Below, piece by piece: positions 61,246-64,000 of a stretch of DNA of 64,000 bases. The notes below the pieces were generated by a model that was not told the origin of the DNA, did not search any database, and was given only the letters and a program-made list of their open reading frames with translations. The DNA lies in NCBI GenBank assembly GCA_910576785.1, contig CAJTJG010000010.1:56131-120130 (forward strand). The letters run 5' to 3'. A program made the position numbers and the translations under genes. Numbering within the stretch: the stretch's first letter is position 1; every line of letters starts with the position of its first letter. The DNA comes from an uncultured Duncaniella sp. Its GTDB lineage: Bacteria; Bacteroidota; Bacteroidia; Bacteroidales; Muribaculaceae.

Positions 61246-62271
61246 ATGGAGATATCCGAACTCGGAGAATTCGGTCTCATAGACCATCTTACCAAAGGTC
61301 TCACCACAGTCAACCCCTCCACTGTGAAGGGTGTTGGGGATGACTGTGCGGTCCTCCGTAACCGTGACACCGATATTCTCGTTACCACTGACCTCCTGCT
61401 CGAGGGTGTGCACTTCGATCTGACATATGTGCCTCTCAAGCATCTTGGCTACAAGTCGGCTATTGTAAATTTCTCCGATGTGTATGCCATGAACGGTCGT
61501 CCGAAGCAGATCACCGTCTCGTTGGGCATATCGCGCCGATTCACAGTAGAGCATATCGCTGAACTTTTCAGCGGTATACGTCTGGCTTGTGAGATATATG
61601 GTGTAGACCTCGTGGGTGGTGATACCACATCCTCGCGTCAGGGTCTTGTCATCTCCATCACATGTATAGGTGAGGCTGAGGCCGACAAGGTGGTGCGCCG
61701 TTCAGGCGCGCATGATACGGATCTGATCTGTGTCAGCGGTGATCTCGGAGCTGCCTACATGGGGCTCCAGCTGCTCGAGAGGGAGAAGGCTGCATCGGCC
61801 GGCATGAAGGATTTTGTGCCGAAATTCGATGGCAAGGAGTACCTTGTGGAGCGCCAGCTCAAACCTGAAGCCCGGCGTGATGTGATAGAGGCTCTCGGAG
61901 CCGCCGGTATTGTACCCACGGCCATGATGGATATCAGCGACGGATTGAGTTCAGAACTGCTGCATATATGCAAGCAGAGCGATGCCGGTTGCCGTATATA
62001 TGAGGACCGGATACCTATCGACTATCAGACTGCCATTATGGCCGAGGAGCTGGGCATGAACCTTGTCACGGCGGCTCTCAACGGCGGCGAGGACTACGAG
62101 CTCCTCTTCACTGTGCCCCTCCACTTCCATGAGGCTATACAGCGCATTGAAGGTGTGAAGGTGATAGGCCATATCACCAAACCCTCCCTCGGCTGTGCCA
62201 TGATCACACGTGATGGCACGGAGATCCCTCTCAGGGCCCAGGGATGGAATCCGCTCGCCGAGAAAGAGTGA
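61246..62271 (+). CDS. thiL: Thiamine-monophosphate kinase
   Basis: 341 residues of the AIR-synthase fold: VKGVGDDCAVL at the start, TTDLLLEGVHFDLTYVPLKH, NFSDVYAMNGRPKQITVSLG and GGDTTSSRQGLVISI, and MMDISDGLSSELLHIC near residue 225. It phosphorylates thiamine monophosphate to the active diphosphate. dxs, elsewhere in the window, supplies DXP to the same pathway. It is followed by the inverted-repeat element. Confidence 0.95.
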   Translation: MEISELGEFGLIDHLTKGLTTVNPSTVKGVGDDCAVLRNRDTDILVTTDLLLEGVHFDLTYVPLKHLGYKSAIVNFSDVYAMNGRPKQITVSLGISRRFTVEHIAELFSGIRLACEIYGVDLVGGDTTSSRQGLVISITCIGEAEADKVVRRSGAHDTDLICVSGDLGAAYMGLQLLEREKAASAGMKDFVPKFDGKEYLVERQLKPEARRDVIEALGAAGIVPTAMMDISDGLSSELLHICKQSDAGCRIYEDRIPIDYQTAIMAEELGMNLVTAALNGGEDYELLFTVPLHFHEAIQRIEGVKVIGHITKPSLGCAMITRDGTEIPLRAQGWNPLAEKE

Positions 62272-62324
62272 TTTAACATTAATTCAGGGAATGAGCCTAA
62301 ACTTATCCTTGTATTTCCACTCTA

Positions 62325-62674
62325 AAGTATAGAGGTTGTTTAATAACAAATGTGAAACCAGAGTGGATGGTTTTTTGAGATAAATTATTCATAATCAGAG
62401 GGAGCATAGCTGTAGCTATGTGACCGATGGTTAGGGATAATTTAGCCAAAAAACATCCATGCGGAAAATCATTCCTCTTAGAAAAGACAAATTGACAGAT
62501 CAGCCATATATGAAACGAATTGAGATTACCTTGTATGCATCCAATCTCATGGATGTCTTCCGCCTTGAAAATCGGTCACATAGTCACGGCTATGCTCCCT
62601 CATTTCACGACGGAATCCATCTCATGAGATTGGACTCTGGTTTTCACATTTGTTTTTAAACAACCTCTAAACTT
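62325..62674. mobile_element. 350-bp inverted-repeat element, MITE-like
   Basis: Terminal arms 62325-62364 and 62634-62674 pair over about 40 bp with a few mismatches. A second pair inside, 62398-62428 and 62571-62601, matches at 28 of 31 positions (core GGAGCATAGC...CTATGTGACCGAT), and a third short pair is CCAATCTCAT/ATGAGATTGG (62541-62550, 62624-62633). A 66-codon ORF (62459-62659) lies inside but runs through the right arm and resembles no protein. No transposase is present. A 7-bp direct repeat CTCTAAA at 62320 and 62665 may be chance. It fills most of the thiL-to-62693 gap. Confidence 0.65.
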
Positions 62675-62692
62675 GTAAAGGAAACGACACTC

Positions 62693-63859
62693 ATGAAAAA
62701 ATTTCTACGCACAATGATGCTGCTTGTGGCCTGTGTGGCTCTCGCAGCTCCGGTAGCCGAGGCCCAGCGTCATCAGGGGGCCGGACATGCCAACCAGTCA
62801 GGGCGTCGTGAGCGTCCGGCCCAGTCCGCACGTCCGGCATCATCGCAGGGCAATCGTGGCAATTCCGGTCACGCTGTCAAGGGCAATAGGGTGGAAAACT
62901 TGCATAAGAATGCTCAGGCCCGTCCTGCTGCCATCAATAACAATGCCGGAAACGGCAACCATCATAATAATGGTGGCGGCGGTCGTCCCGGTCTTGGCAC
63001 AGGTGGCGGTAACCACAACAACGGCGGTAACCACAATAATGGTGGCAATCGTCCGAACGGAGGGAATGTTCGTCCCGGCGGTGGCAATCATAACAATGGC
63101 GGCAACCATAATAACGGCGGTGGCCGCCCCGGCCTTGGCATAGGTGGTGGCAATCATAACAATGGTGGCAATCACCATAACGGCGGTAACCGCCCGAATG
63201 GCGGTAACCATAATAATGGCAATCGCCCGAATGGCGGTGGAACCATCAACGGTACCGGCAATTGGGGACACCACAACTGGGGTGGCAATCACGGCGGTAA
63301 TCGTCCAGGTAATAACCATCGTCCCGGTGGTCTCCGTCCCGGACAGCCCCGTCCGCCCCACATGGCACCTCCTCCTCGTCCCTACCGCCCTGTCATGCAC
63401 AGGCCGGCCCATAGGCCGATGCCTCCGAGGGCATGGCGTCCGCGTCCCGGTCTGCCTGTGGTACGTGGCATCCTGGGTATGACATTCGGTGTGGCATTCA
63501 ATGCGTCGCTCGATTATCTGCTCAATGCCGGATATGTGGTGGATGGCTACGGAAACAATATCGTGTATCTGCGCAATGTTCCGGTGATGAATTATATGTG
63601 GACTGACGGTGCGCTCTACTATGGCAATGGTGGCCTTGATGCATCGAGTTTCTACTACTCCACACCTTACTATGATCCGGCACGTTACAACAGTGTATAC
63701 AGCGCTCTGGTCAATACCTACGGTGTACCGGTGATGAACAGTAATGCCGGAGGGGTTCTCTCCTCCACATGGTTTGGTGGAAACAATGGCTATGTCACTC
63801 TGACGCTTGGCGCCGGAACCGGCGGACGTTTCCTCACAACACTCTCGTTCGGTATGTGA
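62693..63859 (+). CDS. Exported Asn/Gly/His-rich repeat protein
   Basis: 388 residues. Signal peptide (LLVACVALAAPVAEAQ), a Gln/Arg/Asn-rich stretch, then residues about 80-225 of irregular repeats of GGNHNNGGN with GGRPGLG and GGNRPNGG. A Pro/Arg-rich part (about 205-255) leads to a C-terminal domain with conserved-looking PVVRGILGMTFGVAFNASLD and TLTLGAGTGGRFLTTLSFGM, likely beta-rich. Function unknown; the His and Asn repeats could bind metal or glycan. The start is 18 nt after the inverted-repeat element, so its promoter may lie within or before that element. Confidence 0.8.
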   Translation: MKKFLRTMMLLVACVALAAPVAEAQRHQGAGHANQSGRRERPAQSARPASSQGNRGNSGHAVKGNRVENLHKNAQARPAAINNNAGNGNHHNNGGGGRPGLGTGGGNHNNGGNHNNGGNRPNGGNVRPGGGNHNNGGNHNNGGGRPGLGIGGGNHNNGGNHHNGGNRPNGGNHNNGNRPNGGGTINGTGNWGHHNWGGNHGGNRPGNNHRPGGLRPGQPRPPHMAPPPRPYRPVMHRPAHRPMPPRAWRPRPGLPVVRGILGMTFGVAFNASLDYLLNAGYVVDGYGNNIVYLRNVPVMNYMWTDGALYYGNGGLDASSFYYSTPYYDPARYNSVYSALVNTYGVPVMNSNAGGVLSSTWFGGNNGYVTLTLGAGTGGRFLTTLSFGM

Positions 63860-63886
63860 AGATTTTTATTGAAATACTGAAATAGA

Positions 63887-63922
63887 AGAAGACCGGCCTC
63901 AATGATGAGGGGCCGGTCTTCT
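63887..63922 (+). terminator. Terminator of the repeat-protein gene
   Basis: AGAAGACCGGCC (63887-63898) pairs perfectly with GGCCGGTCTTCT (63911-63922), with TCA/TGA closing the loop. The T run is short. A group II intron starts 6 nt beyond. Confidence 0.8.
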
Positions 63923-63927
63923 ATGTT

Positions 63928-64000
63928 GTTCGCCCGACATGGGCATAATCTAATGGGTGGAAGTCCCTAACGCGGCCTAATAGCGGCAAGCGTACAGCCA
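63928..64000 (+). mobile_element. Group II intron, 5' end (group IIC-like); continues outside window
   Basis: From 63928 the sequence reads GTTCGCCCGACATGGGC and then GGGTGGAAGTCCC, GGCCTAATAGCGGCAAGCG. This matches the start of domain I of bacterial group II introns (GTGYGCCC...ATGGG...GGGTGAGAGTCCC), best the IIC type. Group IIC introns insert just 3' of intrinsic terminators, and this one lies 6 nt after such a hairpin. The second base pair of the start (GTT for GTG) is a deviation. The reverse-transcriptase gene would lie downstream. Confidence 0.75.

Noticed and set aside
62459..62659. 66-codon ORF inside the inverted-repeat element
   Set aside because: It runs into the right terminal arm, has no recognised motif, and the palindromic DNA explains its openness.
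62970..63290. Repeated units resembling a CRISPR array
   Set aside because: The repeats vary in length and are in frame within one ORF encoding Asn/Gly/His repeats; no fixed repeat-spacer spacing.

Overview
The window is 64 kb of a Bacteroidales chromosome, most likely from the family Muribaculaceae (gut). Three things point there: a complete type IX secretion cluster (porT, porP and porK-L-M-N), SusC/SusD/SusE/SusF glycan-uptake genes with fimbrillin lipoproteins, and Bacteroidota-type promoters (TTTG, about 20 nt, TAnnTTTG) in front of many genes. Most of the sequence is single-copy chromosomal backbone with short gaps. No phage or plasmid genes are visible.

Layout. 1-2.2 kb: end of an aquaporin gene, then padR-pspC. 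2.2-9.2 kb: porT-porP-porK-porL-porM-porN, a secretion machine for surface and secreted proteins. 9.2-12.6 kb: a family 2 glycosyltransferase and a convergent GH95 alpha-L-fucosidase. 12.8-14.1 kb (minus strand): tRNA-Arg(ACG), tadA and a sirtuin, apparently one transcription unit in which the tRNA is the substrate of the next gene's product. 14.3-17.4 kb: an outer-membrane barrel gene broken at a TA repeat, thioredoxin, DJ-1 and apbE. 17.4-17.9 kb: a promoter, two small ORFs and a terminator not recognised as any known gene. 18-24.3 kb: purB, a small membrane protein, dxs, trkA, trkH. 24.4-30.7 kb: muramidase, pepD, a small membrane protein, an OmpH/Skp-like lipoprotein, a DUF6155-type protein and dsbD. 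30.8-34.3 kb: yqeY, serS, rbfA and a LolE-type permease. 34.4-37.4 kb: a DUF5119-type lipoprotein and two fimbrillins. 37.4-45.7 kb: susC-susD-susE-susF, with susC broken at a C9 tract. 45.8-51.1 kb: purU, yitT, then rplM-rpsI-rpsB-tsf. 51.2-57.2 kb: an exported protein, pgpA, a GT4 glycosyltransferase, an OLD-like AAA ATPase/DUF4435 protein, a PAP2-barrel fusion and an AraC-type regulator. 57.4-62.3 kb: sppA, lpxK, purine nucleoside phosphorylase, thiL. 62.3-64 kb: a 350-bp inverted-repeat element, an Asn/Gly/His-rich exported protein, a terminator, and directly behind it the 5' end of a group IIC-like intron that runs out of the window.

The strongest leads are: (1) two surface-protein genes out of frame at simple repeats (C9 in susC, TA repeat in a barrel gene), which suggests slipped-strand phase variation; (2) tRNA-Arg(ACG) next to tadA; (3) the small-ORF unit at 17.4-17.9 kb; (4) the inverted-repeat element at 62.3-62.7 kb; (5) a family of three long intergenic hairpins; (6) the single-gene ATPase/DUF4435 protein as a possible defence gene. 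All functional calls come from motif reading by eye; no database search was run.
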